A stretch of 64,000 bases of DNA from Citrifermentans bremense R1 (GCF_000426865.1 NZ_AUGE01000001.1:1-64000), one strand, 5' to 3'. Positions 41,273 to 50,231 are shown, counted from the first letter of the stretch. A program made the numbers and translations. Notes: generated by a model from the sequence alone, not told the origin.

Positions 41273-41934
41273 CGCCCCTTCCCCAGGCGCCCCATCACCT
41301 GCTGCATGTCGTTCCAGGCGTCCCGTTTGAGCCCCTGGTTCTCCAGCATCGCCTCGGGATGGTGGGTCGGCATGAGCGCTATCCCGGACAGATCGTGGAA
41401 CCTGCCGCGCAGCCGCTGCAGTGGGGCCTCGCTTTGGAAAAGCAGGGCGGCCGCCTCCTCGCCCATGCTCACCACCACCTCGGGAGCGAGCGCTGCGATC
41501 CGGCCGGCGACGGCGGCGCGGGAAGCCTCACCGCTGGCAAAGCTTAAAAGGGAAACCTGCTCCTTGCCGAATCCCATGGCAATGACGATCTTCTCCAGAA
41601 GCTCCCCCGCCTCCCCGGCGAATCCCGATCCGTGCATGACGAAGAGAAGCCGGGCCCGAGGGTCCCCGTCCAGTCGCAATGAATCTTCCGGCGCGGCAGG
41701 CCGGGAGCTCGCCTCCGCGTGAACCGGGGCCGCCGGCTCCGGCGCGGCAGGGGGGGCGGGCGCCTGCGGCACTCCCCCTGCGGGCGCGGTCGGTGCCTGG
41801 ACCGCGGCACGCTTCTCCCGCTCTCCGGCAACCGGCTGCCCAAAGGGGAGCTCGTCCACGCCGCTCTCCAGAAGCTCCGCCAGGTACCCTTTCAGCGAGC
41901 CCAGCACGGTTTCCCGCTCGTCCATCTCGACCAT
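41269..41934 (-). CDS. Degenerate uracil-DNA glycosylase-like protein
   Basis: A 221-residue protein. The C-terminal half follows the family 4 UDG fold (DPRARLLFVMHGSG, then LRGRFHDLSGIALMPTHHPE and KRDAWNDMQQVM). The catalytic GEAPG-type motif is replaced by MHGSGFAGEAG, and no Fe-S cysteines remain. The first half has LKGYLAELLESGVDELPF and then an Ala/Pro linker. It is probably not an active glycosylase. ATG 41934 follows AAAGGGG. Divergent from the phospholipase C-like gene, 34 bases apart. Confidence 0.72.
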   Translation of the reverse strand: MVEMDERETVLGSLKGYLAELLESGVDELPFGQPVAGEREKRAAVQAPTAPAGGVPQAPAPPAAPEPAAPVHAEASSRPAAPEDSLRLDGDPRARLLFVMHGSGFAGEAGELLEKIVIAMGFGKEQVSLLSFASGEASRAAVAGRIAALAPEVVVSMGEEAAALLFQSEAPLQRLRGRFHDLSGIALMPTHHPEAMLENQGLKRDAWNDMQQVMGRLGKGR

Positions 41935-41968
41935 CCCAAACCCCTTTACTTTTTCAGGCTCATTAACT

Positions 41969-42889
41969 ATGCTCGACCACATGTTGATACTAGCTGCAGC
42001 AACCCTCTTCCTGGTCATAGCGGTGCCGGAGCAGGCCTACGCCTGGGGCGCCGGCATCCACCTCCAGCTCGGCATGAACGTCCTCGCCAACCTGGACGCG
42101 CTCAAGCCCGCCGTCGCGGCCGTCATCGGCGCCCATCCCTACGACTTTCTCTACGGCACCATCGCGGCCGACATCACGCTCGGCAAGAAGTTCACCCACT
42201 ACCTGCAGCACTGCCACCGCTGGCGCATCGGCCACCGCGTGCTGGACAAGGCGGGGGACGACGCACAAAAGGCCTGCGCCTACGGCTACCTGAGCCATCT
42301 CGCCGCGGACTGCATCGCCCACAACTACTACGTCCCCTACAAGGTGATGAGGAGCTTCTCCTCCCTCACCTTGAAGCACGCCTACTGGGAGATGCGCTTC
42401 GAAAACTTCGTGGAAAAGGAGATCTGGGAGACGGCGAAGAAGGTGTCCCTGGAACATTTCAGCTCCAACGACGCGCTTTTGCGCAAGGTCCTTTCCGACA
42501 CAATCTTCTCCTTCGGCACCAACAAGCGGATCTTCAACTCGATCCTGCTGGTGAGCCGCCTGGAGAAATGGCAAGGGCTCTTGCAGACCCTTTCGGAAAC
42601 CTCCCGCTACGCCCTGGAGGAGGATGACCGGGAGGAGTACATGCAGCTCGCCCAGGAAGCGGTCTTCGACTTCCTCAACAACGACGAGGATTCGCGCTAC
42701 TACTTTGCCGACCCGACCGGCGAGCGCGCCCTCGCCGCAGCCGAAGCGGTCAGGAAGAACCTGCGCCTTTTGTACCGGACCGGAAAGATCACCAAGCCCC
42801 AGGCCATAGCCGAGCTGGAGGAGCTGAAGCCGAAGCTGAAGCAGGCGATCTGCCGCCCCGAGCTCCTCTTGGAGATCCTATCGGGCTGA
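41969..42889 (+). CDS. Zinc-dependent phospholipase C-like exported protein
   Basis: A 306-residue helical protein of the zinc-dependent phospholipase C family. The signal peptide ends at AYA-WGAGIHLQLG, giving the N-terminal Trp and near His that bind zinc in relatives. Further ligand candidates are HYLQHCHRWRIGHRV and AYGYLSHLAADCIAHNYYVP. The ribosome site is weak. It overlaps the coaBC end by 12 bases in convergent orientation. Substrate unknown; these proteins may act on lipids or be structural relatives only. Confidence 0.82.
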   Translation: MLDHMLILAAATLFLVIAVPEQAYAWGAGIHLQLGMNVLANLDALKPAVAAVIGAHPYDFLYGTIAADITLGKKFTHYLQHCHRWRIGHRVLDKAGDDAQKACAYGYLSHLAADCIAHNYYVPYKVMRSFSSLTLKHAYWEMRFENFVEKEIWETAKKVSLEHFSSNDALLRKVLSDTIFSFGTNKRIFNSILLVSRLEKWQGLLQTLSETSRYALEEDDREEYMQLAQEAVFDFLNNDEDSRYYFADPTGERALAAAEAVRKNLRLLYRTGKITKPQAIAELEELKPKLKQAICRPELLLEILSG

Positions 42890-44113
42890 CGGGCTCCCCG
42901 GCTTTTCCGCCTTCCCTGCTCTCTCCCCGCGCAGCAGTTCCACGCGCTCCAGTATCTCCCCCGCCAGCTCCTCTTTCCCCATCATGGGGAGCGCCTCCAC
43001 CCGGCCGTCCCGGTACAAGAGCTTCGCGATGTTGGTGTCGACGTTGAAGCCGGCCCCCTCCTGGGAGACGTCGTTCGCCACGACGAGGTCCAGGTTCTTC
43101 GCGTTCAGCTTGGCGGTGGCGTTTTTCACCAGTTCCTGGGTTTCGGCCGCGAATCCGACCAGGAGCCTTTCCCCCTTCATCCCCCCTATCTCGGCCAGGA
43201 TGTCCGGGTTTTTCTCCAGCTCAATGGAAAGGAGAGCCGCGCTCTTCTTCATCTTCTCGCCGCTGCGGGACTTCGGGCGGTAGTCCGCCACCGCCGCCGC
43301 CTTGATCACGATGTCGGTCCGCTCCAAAAGCCCCATGACGGCGTCCCGCATCTCGGCGGCGCTCTGCACCCGGATCACCTTCACCCCGTGCGGCGCAGCG
43401 AGCGCCGTGGGCCCGGTCACCAGGGTGACCTCCGCTCCCCTTAGCTGCGCCTGCCTCGCTATGGCATACCCCATCTTCCCCGAGGAGTGGTTGCTGACGA
43501 AGCGCACCGGATCGATCTCTTCCAGGGTGGGCCCAGCCGTCACCAGTATCCGCTCCCCCGCGAGCCTTTTGGGGGTGAGCGCCGCCACCGCCTCGGCCAG
43601 GATCACCTCGGGGGCCTGCAGTTTCCCCTCCCCCTCGTAGCCGCAGGCGAGCATGCCGCAGACCGGCGCGACGAAGAGGTAGCCGTGCCTTTTCAGGCGC
43701 TCTTCGTTCTCGCGGTAGATGGGGTTCTGGTACATGTTGACGTTCATGGCCGGGGCGATCAGGACCGGCGCCTTGGTGGCCATGACGGTAGTGGTCAAAA
43801 GGTCGTCGGCGATGCCGCAGGCGAGCTTCCCGATGCAGTTTGCCGTGGCGGGGGCGACGATGAAGAGGTCGGCCCTCTCCGCGAGCGATATGTGCCCTAT
43901 CTCCTGCTCCGAGATCAGGTTGAAGAGCTCGCTGTGCACGGGGTTACCCGAAAGGGTCTGGAAGGTGAGCGGCGTGACGAACTGTTTCGCGGCCTGCGTC
44001 ATCACCACGTGTACCGTCGCACCCGCCTTGACCAAAAGGCGCAAAAGTTCGACGGCCTTGTACACCGCAATCCCGCCGGTTACCCCGAGAACGATCTCCT
44101 TCCCTTTCAGCAT
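42878..44113 (-). CDS. coaBC: Coenzyme A biosynthesis bifunctional protein CoaBC
   Basis: A 411-residue enzyme. The CoaC flavoprotein domain (about 1-180) decarboxylates phosphopantothenoylcysteine and has LGVTGGIAVYKAVELLR, FIVAPATANCIGK and APAMNVNMYQNP. The CoaB domain (about 185-400) ligates cysteine to phosphopantothenate and has LVTAGPTLEEIDPVRFVSN, SSGKMGYA and AAVADYRP. AGGAGG precedes ATG 44113. Upstream on the same strand is the MBL hydrolase gene, 9 bases away. Confidence 0.96.
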   Translation of the reverse strand: MLKGKEIVLGVTGGIAVYKAVELLRLLVKAGATVHVVMTQAAKQFVTPLTFQTLSGNPVHSELFNLISEQEIGHISLAERADLFIVAPATANCIGKLACGIADDLLTTTVMATKAPVLIAPAMNVNMYQNPIYRENEERLKRHGYLFVAPVCGMLACGYEGEGKLQAPEVILAEAVAALTPKRLAGERILVTAGPTLEEIDPVRFVSNHSSGKMGYAIARQAQLRGAEVTLVTGPTALAAPHGVKVIRVQSAAEMRDAVMGLLERTDIVIKAAAVADYRPKSRSGEKMKKSAALLSIELEKNPDILAEIGGMKGERLLVGFAAETQELVKNATAKLNAKNLDLVVANDVSQEGAGFNVDTNIAKLLYRDGRVEALPMMGKEELAGEILERVELLRGERAGKAEKPGSPSAR

Positions 44114-44122
44114 CGCCTCCTC

Positions 44123-44752
44123 CTATTCGTTGATGTAGGGATTGCTGCGCCTCTCGCGGCCGATGGTGCTGGAGGGGCCGTGTCCGGGCCAGACGGTGGT
44201 GTCGTCGGGAAGCGGCATCAGCTTCGCCTTGATCGAGGCCATCAGCTGCTCGTGCGACCCGCCGGGGAGGTCGGTGCGCCCGACCGAGTCGGCGAAAAGG
44301 GTGTCGCCGGTGATCACCAGCTTCTCGTGGGCGAGAAGGAGGCAGCACCCCCCCTGGGTGTGCCCGGGCGTGTGCAGCACCTCGATGGTGCGCTTGCCGA
44401 ATTCGAGCTTCATGCCGTCCTCAAGAAACCGTGTCGGGGCAGGAGAAGCCTCGGCCTTCAACCCGTACTTCTGCGCGCTTTTCGCGGCCAGCTCCAGAAG
44501 CGTTTGGTCCCCCTGGTGGATCAAAAGCTCCGCTCCGGTCTTCTCTTGGACGCTACGGTTGCAGCCGACGTGGTCGAAGTGGCCGTGGGTGTTGACGATG
44601 TACTTGACCTTGATCCCGAAGCGCGCGATGGCGTCGGCGATCAGCTCGAAGTCCGCACCCGGGTCCACCACCACCCCTTCGTTGCTCTGCTTGTCTCCCA
44701 GTATGAAGCAGTTGACCCCGAGGGCGCCAACCACTATGGTCTCAAATAACAT
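44123..44752 (-). CDS. MBL-fold metallo-hydrolase (glyoxalase II-like)
   Basis: A 209-residue single-domain metallo-beta-lactamase-fold hydrolase. It has NTHGHFDHVGC (HxHxDH), EVLHTPGHTQGG, VITGDTLFADSVGRTDLPGG and WPGHGPSS, the ligand set of YcbL/GloB-type thioesterases. GGAGG precedes ATG 44752. Probably cotranscribed with coaBC. Likely a hydroxyacylglutathione hydrolase-like thioesterase, but the true substrate is unknown. Confidence 0.9.
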   Translation of the reverse strand: MLFETIVVGALGVNCFILGDKQSNEGVVVDPGADFELIADAIARFGIKVKYIVNTHGHFDHVGCNRSVQEKTGAELLIHQGDQTLLELAAKSAQKYGLKAEASPAPTRFLEDGMKLEFGKRTIEVLHTPGHTQGGCCLLLAHEKLVITGDTLFADSVGRTDLPGGSHEQLMASIKAKLMPLPDDTTVWPGHGPSSTIGRERRSNPYINE

Positions 44753-44821
44753 GGCATTTCCTCCTTGCGCGGCCGGGGCTTTTTGGCTGCGCCCCGAACC
44801 CGCTTCAAACTCAACGGATGC

Positions 44822-45988
44822 TTATTCCTTGCCGTTTTTCAGCGCGGCGAAAGGGTTGTTGCTGAAGCTCTTGCGCTCCTGGCCGCCGCGGGGGGCCTCC
44901 GGGCGCTCCCGGCGCGGCGCTCCCTGCTCCGGCGCGCTAGAGGGGGACAGTACCGGCACCGACGCCTCCACCGTCTGCGGCATGAGCTCGGACGGCTCCA
45001 GGCCTGCCGCCGGGGAGAGTTCCAGCTCCTCCTCCGGCAGGGAGTTCTCCTTGAAGAAGTAGCGGTCGTAGAGGCGGTGGTACGAGGTCCAGCGCGAGGG
45101 GTTGTCGGGTTCCTTGCGGATGTGGGTCCGGATGCCGTTGATCTTGGAGTCGAGATCGTCCAGGTAGTTGAGGATGGTCGCCTCCAGCGTCTTCGGGCGC
45201 TTCGGGGAGCCGTACTCGTACTGGCCGTGATGCGACAGGATCATGTGCTTCAAGAGCATGGCGAGCTCGGCCGGAAACCCCGGCAGCGCCGTGATCCGCT
45301 CGTGCAGCATCTCTGCCCCGATGGTGATGTGGCCGATCAGCTTCCCCTCGTCCGAGTAGTCGAAGCAGCGCAGGTAGGTCATCTCCCGCACCTTCCCCAC
45401 GTCGTGCAAAAGCGCCCCGGCGACGAGGAGGTCCCGGTTCAGCCCCGGGTAGAGCGGGACCATGGCGTCCACCAGCTTCGCCACGGCGAGCGAGTGCTCC
45501 AAAAGCCCCCCGAGATAGACGTGGTGCATCCCCTTGGCCGCGGGGGCGACGCGGTACTGGGCCAAAAGCTCGGGGTCGTGGAAGAAGGAGGACAAAAGCC
45601 GCGCCAGGTCCGGGTCCTTCACGCCGGCGACCAGGGCGTGCAGCTCCTCGACCATCGCCTCGATGTCCCGGTCGGTTTCGGGAAGAAAATCCGCCAGATC
45701 GACCGAGTCATCGGGAACCTTCTTCAGCTCCGAGACGATCAGCTGCATCTTTCCCAGGTAGACGCTCGCCTTGGCGCGCACCGCCAGGAAGTCGTTGCGG
45801 TCGAAGAGCGCCCCCACCTGGTCCGCGTTGTCCCAGACCTTGGCGTCGACCTCGCCGCTTTTGTCCATAAGCTTCAGGGTGAGGTACGGCTTGCCGTTCT
45901 TGGCCATGGCCACGATCTTCTCCTTGACCAGGAAGACCGCTTCCACGAGGTCGCGGTCCTTTATCTCGGCAACGCATTTCTTTTGCAC
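44822..45988 (-). CDS. OB-fold/HD-domain 3'-5' exoribonuclease-like protein (YhaM type)
   Basis: A 388-residue protein. An N-terminal OB-fold (about 10-95, YLTLKLMDKSGEVDAKVWDN) is followed by an HD domain (about 150-300) with HHVYLGGLLEHSLAVA, LLVAGALLHDVGK and MILSHHGQYEYGSPKRPKT. This matches YhaM, a 3'-5' exonuclease. The last 70 residues are Pro/Ala/Glu-rich and disordered. GTG 45988 is in frame with AAGGAG; the ATG two bases upstream is out of frame. Confidence 0.88.
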   Translation of the reverse strand: MQKKCVAEIKDRDLVEAVFLVKEKIVAMAKNGKPYLTLKLMDKSGEVDAKVWDNADQVGALFDRNDFLAVRAKASVYLGKMQLIVSELKKVPDDSVDLADFLPETDRDIEAMVEELHALVAGVKDPDLARLLSSFFHDPELLAQYRVAPAAKGMHHVYLGGLLEHSLAVAKLVDAMVPLYPGLNRDLLVAGALLHDVGKVREMTYLRCFDYSDEGKLIGHITIGAEMLHERITALPGFPAELAMLLKHMILSHHGQYEYGSPKRPKTLEATILNYLDDLDSKINGIRTHIRKEPDNPSRWTSYHRLYDRYFFKENSLPEEELELSPAAGLEPSELMPQTVEASVPVLSPSSAPEQGAPRRERPEAPRGGQERKSFSNNPFAALKNGKE

Positions 45989-46021
45989 ATGAAGCTCCTT
46001 GTAGGCTTGAAACTGGTGCTA

Positions 46022-47605
46022 CTACGGCTTTTGGCTCTCGGCGCGAAGCCTCGCCGCGATGGCGTCGGCCACGCGGATCCCGTCGAGGGCGGCGCTCATG
46101 ATGCCGCCGGCGTAACCCGCTCCCTCGCCTGTGGGGTAGAGGCCCGGATGGGAGACAGACTGCAGGTCGGGAGCCCGCGGGATGCGCAAGGGGGCCGAGG
46201 TCCGGGTCTCGACCGCGGTAAGCGTAGCCTCGGCGCTCATGAAGCCGCGCATCTTCCGGTCGAAGTGGCGAATCCCCTCCTTGAGCGTGGCGGCGACGGC
46301 AGCGGGGAGAAGCGGCGTCAGCTCGCATTCGACTACGCCGGGGCGGTAGCTGGAAGCGACCCTCCCCTTCCCCTCGCCCAGAAAGGACATAAGGCTCTGC
46401 GCCGGCGCCAGGTACCCCCCTCCCCCGGCCGCAAAAGCGCGCCGTTCCAGGTCGCGCTGGAACGCGATCCCGGAAAGCGGGGAGGCGCCGGGGAAATCCG
46501 CCGGCCCCACGGTGACCACCAAGGCGCTGTTGGCGCCGGGGCCGTTGCGGCGGTAGCCGCTCATGCCGTTCACCACCACCCCGCCCGCCTCGGAGGCGGC
46601 GGCGACCACCACCCCTCCCGGGCACATGCAGAAGGAGTAGGCGGAGCGCCCCGTCTTCTCGTTGTTGTAGGCCTGCGCGTACTCGGCCGGGGGGAGTTGG
46701 GGATGCGGGTTCCTGCCGTACTGGATCTCGTCGATCAGGGCCTGCGGGTGCTCTACCCTAAGCCCCACCGCGAACGGCTTTGCCTCAAGCTTCACCCCGG
46801 CCCGGTGCAGCATGGCGTAGGTGTCGCGCGCGCTGTGGCCCGGCGCCAGCAGCAGCGTGTCGCAGGGATGCTCCGAGGTCTCGTTCACCGTCACCGCGCT
46901 CACCCGGTTGCCGGAAAGCCCGATCCCGCTCACCCTGCTCTCGAAGCGGATCTCGAAACCGGACGAAATCAGCCTCTGCCTGATCCCCTTCACCACGGCG
47001 CGCAGCCGGTCCGTCCCTATGTGCGGCTTCGCAGCGTAGAGGATCTCCGGCGGCGCTCCGAAATGGACCAGCTGCCTCAGCACCCAGCCGCAGTTCTCGT
47101 CCTTCACCCGCGTGGTGAGCTTGCCGTCCGAAAAGGTCCCCGCCCCCCCCTCGCCGAACTGCACGTTGCTCTCGGGGAGGAGCTCCCCCGCGCGCCAGAA
47201 GCGGGAAACGTCGGCGGCTCTTTTTTCCACCTCCCGTCCGCGCTCGAGGACCAGGGCGCAAAGCCCGTATTCCGCGAGCCTAAGCGCGGCGAAAAGGCCT
47301 GCCGGCCCCATGCCGACGATGACGATGCGCTCCTTCGAGGCGAGCTTCGGGAACTCTTCCCTTGCGGCCGGCTCCACCCGGGAGACGTCCCCCCCCTCCT
47401 TGACCCGCGACTCGTCCTTAACGGTCACCTGCACCGTGTAGACCAGCTTGATCTTCCCCTTCTTGCGGGCGTCGACCCCTTTTCTGACCAGCGACAGGGA
47501 TGTGACGGCGCTCTCGGGCACGCCCAGCTTCGCCGCGGCCAAAGCAAGCAATAGGCGCTCCTCCTCTCCGGGGGAGAGTGTGAGGTTTCGTAGCAGAAAT
47601 GGCAT
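46022..47605 (-). CDS. FAD-dependent oxidoreductase (COG2509 family)
   Basis: A 527-residue flavoprotein. An N-terminal small domain (about 1-85) precedes the FAD motif IVIVGMGPAGLFAALRLAEY and LVLERG. Then come ESNVQFGEGGAGTFSDGKLT, YSFCMCPGGVVVAAASE and, near the end, YPTGEGAGYAGGIMSAALDG. These are hallmarks of a widespread uncharacterised family (COG2509). No partner is evident. The start has no strong ribosome site, but homology begins at it. It follows a receiver-domain gene by 10 bases. Confidence 0.88.
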   Translation of the reverse strand: MPFLLRNLTLSPGEEERLLLALAAAKLGVPESAVTSLSLVRKGVDARKKGKIKLVYTVQVTVKDESRVKEGGDVSRVEPAAREEFPKLASKERIVIVGMGPAGLFAALRLAEYGLCALVLERGREVEKRAADVSRFWRAGELLPESNVQFGEGGAGTFSDGKLTTRVKDENCGWVLRQLVHFGAPPEILYAAKPHIGTDRLRAVVKGIRQRLISSGFEIRFESRVSGIGLSGNRVSAVTVNETSEHPCDTLLLAPGHSARDTYAMLHRAGVKLEAKPFAVGLRVEHPQALIDEIQYGRNPHPQLPPAEYAQAYNNEKTGRSAYSFCMCPGGVVVAAASEAGGVVVNGMSGYRRNGPGANSALVVTVGPADFPGASPLSGIAFQRDLERRAFAAGGGGYLAPAQSLMSFLGEGKGRVASSYRPGVVECELTPLLPAAVAATLKEGIRHFDRKMRGFMSAEATLTAVETRTSAPLRIPRAPDLQSVSHPGLYPTGEGAGYAGGIMSAALDGIRVADAIAARLRAESQKP

Positions 47606-47615
47606 GGGGTTTCCG

Positions 47616-48023
47616 TCAGGCGGCGCTAAAGCCGCGCCTCTTTCTTTCCAGGAGCTGCTCGACGATGATGACGATGTCCAAAGGTGGGGTGGATTTAGGG
47701 ATGTGCACCTTGGCGCCCATCTCCGGAATCGGGTGCTCGTGCGGGGCGCCCTGGAACATGGAGGTCAAGAGGATGAGGACGGGATCCGGATCTTGCGACA
47801 GCCTGGCGATCTCGAGGGAGGCGCTCACCCCGCCCATCCTGGGCATGACGAGGTCCAAAACGACGGCGTCGAACCGGCCTTGGGCGTAAGCCTCCACCCC
47901 GGCCTGGCCGTCGCCGGCGGTGACCACCGTGAAGCCGGCGCCCTCGAAGGCGTCCGACATCACCTTTTGAAAGAACTTGTCGTCGTCCACCAGGAGGATC
48001 TTTCTCCCGTTTTCTGCTGTCAT
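47616..48023 (-). CDS. Single-domain response regulator
   Basis: A 135-residue CheY-like receiver: ILLVDDDKFFQKVM, the phosphoacceptor Asp in DAVVLDLVMPRMGG, the switch Thr/Ser in LLTSMFQG and Lys in HIPKSTPP. The loop after beta4 is longer than usual (GAPHEHPIPEMGAK). No output domain. It lies 75 bases downstream of the RR-kinase gene on the same strand and may be its phosphate acceptor. Confidence 0.88.
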   Translation of the reverse strand: MTAENGRKILLVDDDKFFQKVMSDAFEGAGFTVVTAGDGQAGVEAYAQGRFDAVVLDLVMPRMGGVSASLEIARLSQDPDPVLILLTSMFQGAPHEHPIPEMGAKVHIPKSTPPLDIVIIVEQLLERKRRGFSAA

Positions 48024-48098
48024 TTCAACCTCAAAGCGCTTTGGAATGCGCCATCATACAAAAATGCGTGGCAAAAGGGAAGGGAGAATCCTCCCCCG

Positions 48099-49289
48099 CT
48101 ACCTCGGGGGGGCAAGCGGCAGGCGGACCAGAAAGGTGGTCCCGGAGCTGTCGCTTTTCTCCACCTCGATCTTCCCCTTGTAGGTCTTTACTATGCGCAG
48201 GACCACCGAGAGCCCGAGCCCGGTGCCGCGGCTGTTGGTGGTGAAGAAGGGGTCGAAGATGTTGGGGAGGTTTTCAGGCGGGATGCCGGGGCCGGTATCG
48301 GAGACCCTCACCGTGATCCACTGCTCGTCCCCTTCCAGCTCCACCGCGAGGGTCCCCTCCTCGGGCATCACGTAGATGGAGTTCAAAAAGAGGTTGGTGA
48401 AGATCTGCTCTATCTCCATCGGGTCGGCCTTGATGGCCGGGGGGATGCTCTTGAAGTCGGTGACCGCCCGGATCCTTTTCTGCCTAAGCTGCGGGGTGAA
48501 GGCGTCGAGCGTGTGCTCCAGGACCCGGTCCACCCTCACCTCGCTGATCTCGAACTTCGGCCGCTTGGAGGCGTCGAGGAGCTTGGCCAGGATGTTGTCG
48601 ATCCGGTCGACCTCCTTGAGGATCTTTTCCACGTAGTCCAGGCGCTCGTGCTCGTCCAGCCCGCTTTTGATCAGCTGCACGAAAAGCGCTATGGAGTTCA
48701 AGGGGTTCCTGATCTCGTGCGCCATTCCCGCGGAGAGGTAGCCAAGGGAAGCAAGCTTCTCGGACTGCACCACCTCTGCCTGGGCCCGGCGCAGCGCCTC
48801 GCTCTTTTCCTGCACCCTGCGCTCCAGCTCGCGGTTCCAGTCCGCGATCTCGGCCAGAAGCCTTTCCCGCTCGCTCAAAAGGGCGCGGTTTTGCAGCTCG
48901 ATGCCCCTAAGCTTCAGGACGCTCTCGATCCTCTCGACCAGGTCCTGGTTGTTGAACGGCTTCAGGATGTAGTCGGAGGCCCCCGCCTTCATCAGCTCGA
49001 CGGCGATCTCCTCGCTCCCCTTGCCGGTGAACATGATCACGTAGGTATCGGAGTAGCTGCGCCTGATCTCCTTGAGCGCCGTGAGGCCGTCCATGTTCGG
49101 CATCATGTAATCGAGCAGCACGAGTTCGGGGCGTTCCTTCTCGATGGCCTCCAGCCCCTCCAGCGCCGAAAGGGCGGTGTAGACCTGGTAGCCGCGGTTT
49201 TTGAGGATGATGGCGGTAAGGTCGAGGATGACCTTCTCGTCGTCGACTATCAGCACGCGGCCGCGCGGCTCTTTATCCTGTTGGGACAT
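48099..49289 (-). CDS. Receiver-histidine kinase hybrid
   Basis: A 396-residue cytoplasmic protein. The receiver (about 12-125) has Asp in LVLLDYMMPNMDG, followed by a coiled coil (about 125-175). The dimerisation/H-box is AGMAHEIRNPLNSIALFV. The ATPase has NLFLNSIYVM (N box, with one unusual Tyr), DTGPGIPPE and GTGLGLSVV. The receiver is N-terminal to the kinase, so this is a response regulator that controls a kinase. It is flanked by uspA and two CheY-like genes. Confidence 0.9.
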   Translation of the reverse strand: MSQQDKEPRGRVLIVDDEKVILDLTAIILKNRGYQVYTALSALEGLEAIEKERPELVLLDYMMPNMDGLTALKEIRRSYSDTYVIMFTGKGSEEIAVELMKAGASDYILKPFNNQDLVERIESVLKLRGIELQNRALLSERERLLAEIADWNRELERRVQEKSEALRRAQAEVVQSEKLASLGYLSAGMAHEIRNPLNSIALFVQLIKSGLDEHERLDYVEKILKEVDRIDNILAKLLDASKRPKFEISEVRVDRVLEHTLDAFTPQLRQKRIRAVTDFKSIPPAIKADPMEIEQIFTNLFLNSIYVMPEEGTLAVELEGDEQWITVRVSDTGPGIPPENLPNIFDPFFTTNSRGTGLGLSVVLRIVKTYKGKIEVEKSDSSGTTFLVRLPLAPPR

Positions 49290-49326
49290 GACGGGTTTTC
49301 CTGTTCTTTAGTGATTTCGGTCCATC

Positions 49327-49354
49327 AAAAAAAAGGGGCAGCAAACGCTGCCCC
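49327..49354 (-). terminator. Intrinsic terminator after uspA
   Basis: GGGGCAGC pairs with GCTGCCCC over AAAC; on the minus strand it is followed by eight T. Confidence 0.88.
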
Positions 49355-49377
49355 GCAGAAGTCTTATGGCGCCGGAG

Positions 49378-49821
49378 TCAGGCGAGCCGGACGGTTACCA
49401 CCGGGCAAAGCGCCTTTCTCACCACGCGTTCAGCGGTGCTGCCGAACAAAAGGTGGTCTATCCCGCTTCTCCCCTGGGTGCCCATGACGATGCAGGAGGA
49501 ATGGTCGCTCTCGGCCCGCTTCAGGATCTCCTCCCAGGGAACGCCGGTGACGATGGCGCACTGGTAGTTGGTGAAGCCTGAAAGGCGGCTGGCGCAGAAC
49601 TTGCCCATCATCTTCTCGGCGCCTTCTTCGATCTCCTTTTCCAGGTTCTCGAAGGAGATGTGCGGCACGTAGAAGCCGCGCAGATCCACCGGCTCGTTGA
49701 TGACGTGCAGTATGGTCAGCTGGCTGTCGAACTGCTTGGCCATGGTGAGCGCATACTCGAAAGCATGGTCCGAGCTCTCGGAAAAATCGGTGGCAAACAG
49801 AATCTTGTCGAAGCTTCTCAT
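49378..49821 (-). CDS. Universal stress protein
   Basis: A 147-residue single UspA domain: ILFATDFSESSDHAFEYAL at the start, LHVINEP, and the ATP-binding-type signature MGTQGRSGIDHLLFGSTAERVV. Such proteins dimerise and respond to starvation and other stresses. AGGGGGCGGG precedes ATG 49821. It lies between receiver genes in a signalling cluster and has its own terminator. Confidence 0.93.
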   Translation of the reverse strand: MRSFDKILFATDFSESSDHAFEYALTMAKQFDSQLTILHVINEPVDLRGFYVPHISFENLEKEIEEGAEKMMGKFCASRLSGFTNYQCAIVTGVPWEEILKRAESDHSSCIVMGTQGRSGIDHLLFGSTAERVVRKALCPVVTVRLA

Positions 49822-49850
49822 CCCGCCCCCTTTCGAACCGGTGTCCAGAG

Positions 49851-50231
49851 TCAGTGGCTGGTTTCCTTGAAGATCTTCTTCAGGATCGACTTCAGCTCGT
49901 CTATCTTCACCGGCTTGTTGATATATTCGAAAGCCCCGAGGTTCATGGCTTCGATATAAGACTCGACACCGCCGTAAGCGGTGATCATGATCACGTTGCT
50001 GGAAGGGTAGCTCCGGTTGAGTTCCTTGAGGAAGGTGATGCCGTTCATCTCGGGCATGTTGATGTCGGTCACGATCAGGTTAACCTCCTGCTCGCGCAGG
50101 TAGTTAAGCGCTTCGAAACCGTTGGCCACGCTGTCAACCAGGAACCCTTCCTTGGCCAGCAAGCGGGAGAGACCGATGCGCGCGTTCTCCTCGTCATCCA
50201 CCACCAGTATTCGCTTGGGCTGCTTTGGCAA
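49851..50231 (-). CDS. Single-domain response regulator (TTG start)
   Basis: A 126-residue CheY-like receiver: ILVVDDEENARIGL, Asp in LIVTDINMPEMNG, Thr in MITAYGG and Lys in YINKPVK. This is the AtoC/NtrC-type receiver sequence without an output domain. The only reasonable start is TTG 50231 with GGAG at proper spacing. It is 29 bases upstream of uspA and probably cotranscribed with it. Confidence 0.88.
   Translation of the reverse strand: MPKQPKRILVVDDEENARIGLSRLLAKEGFLVDSVANGFEALNYLREQEVNLIVTDINMPEMNGITFLKELNRSYPSSNVIMITAYGGVESYIEAMNLGAFEYINKPVKIDELKSILKKIFKETSH

Noticed and set aside
44765-47554. A 929-codon plus-strand open frame
   Set aside because: It runs antisense to the YhaM-like and COG2509 genes, which have clear motifs and ribosome sites. 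The product is Arg/Gly/Val-rich with no domain, an artefact of high GC.
47448-49487. A 679-codon plus-strand open frame
   Set aside because: Antisense to the receiver and receiver-kinase genes; composition is that of a GC-rich shadow frame.
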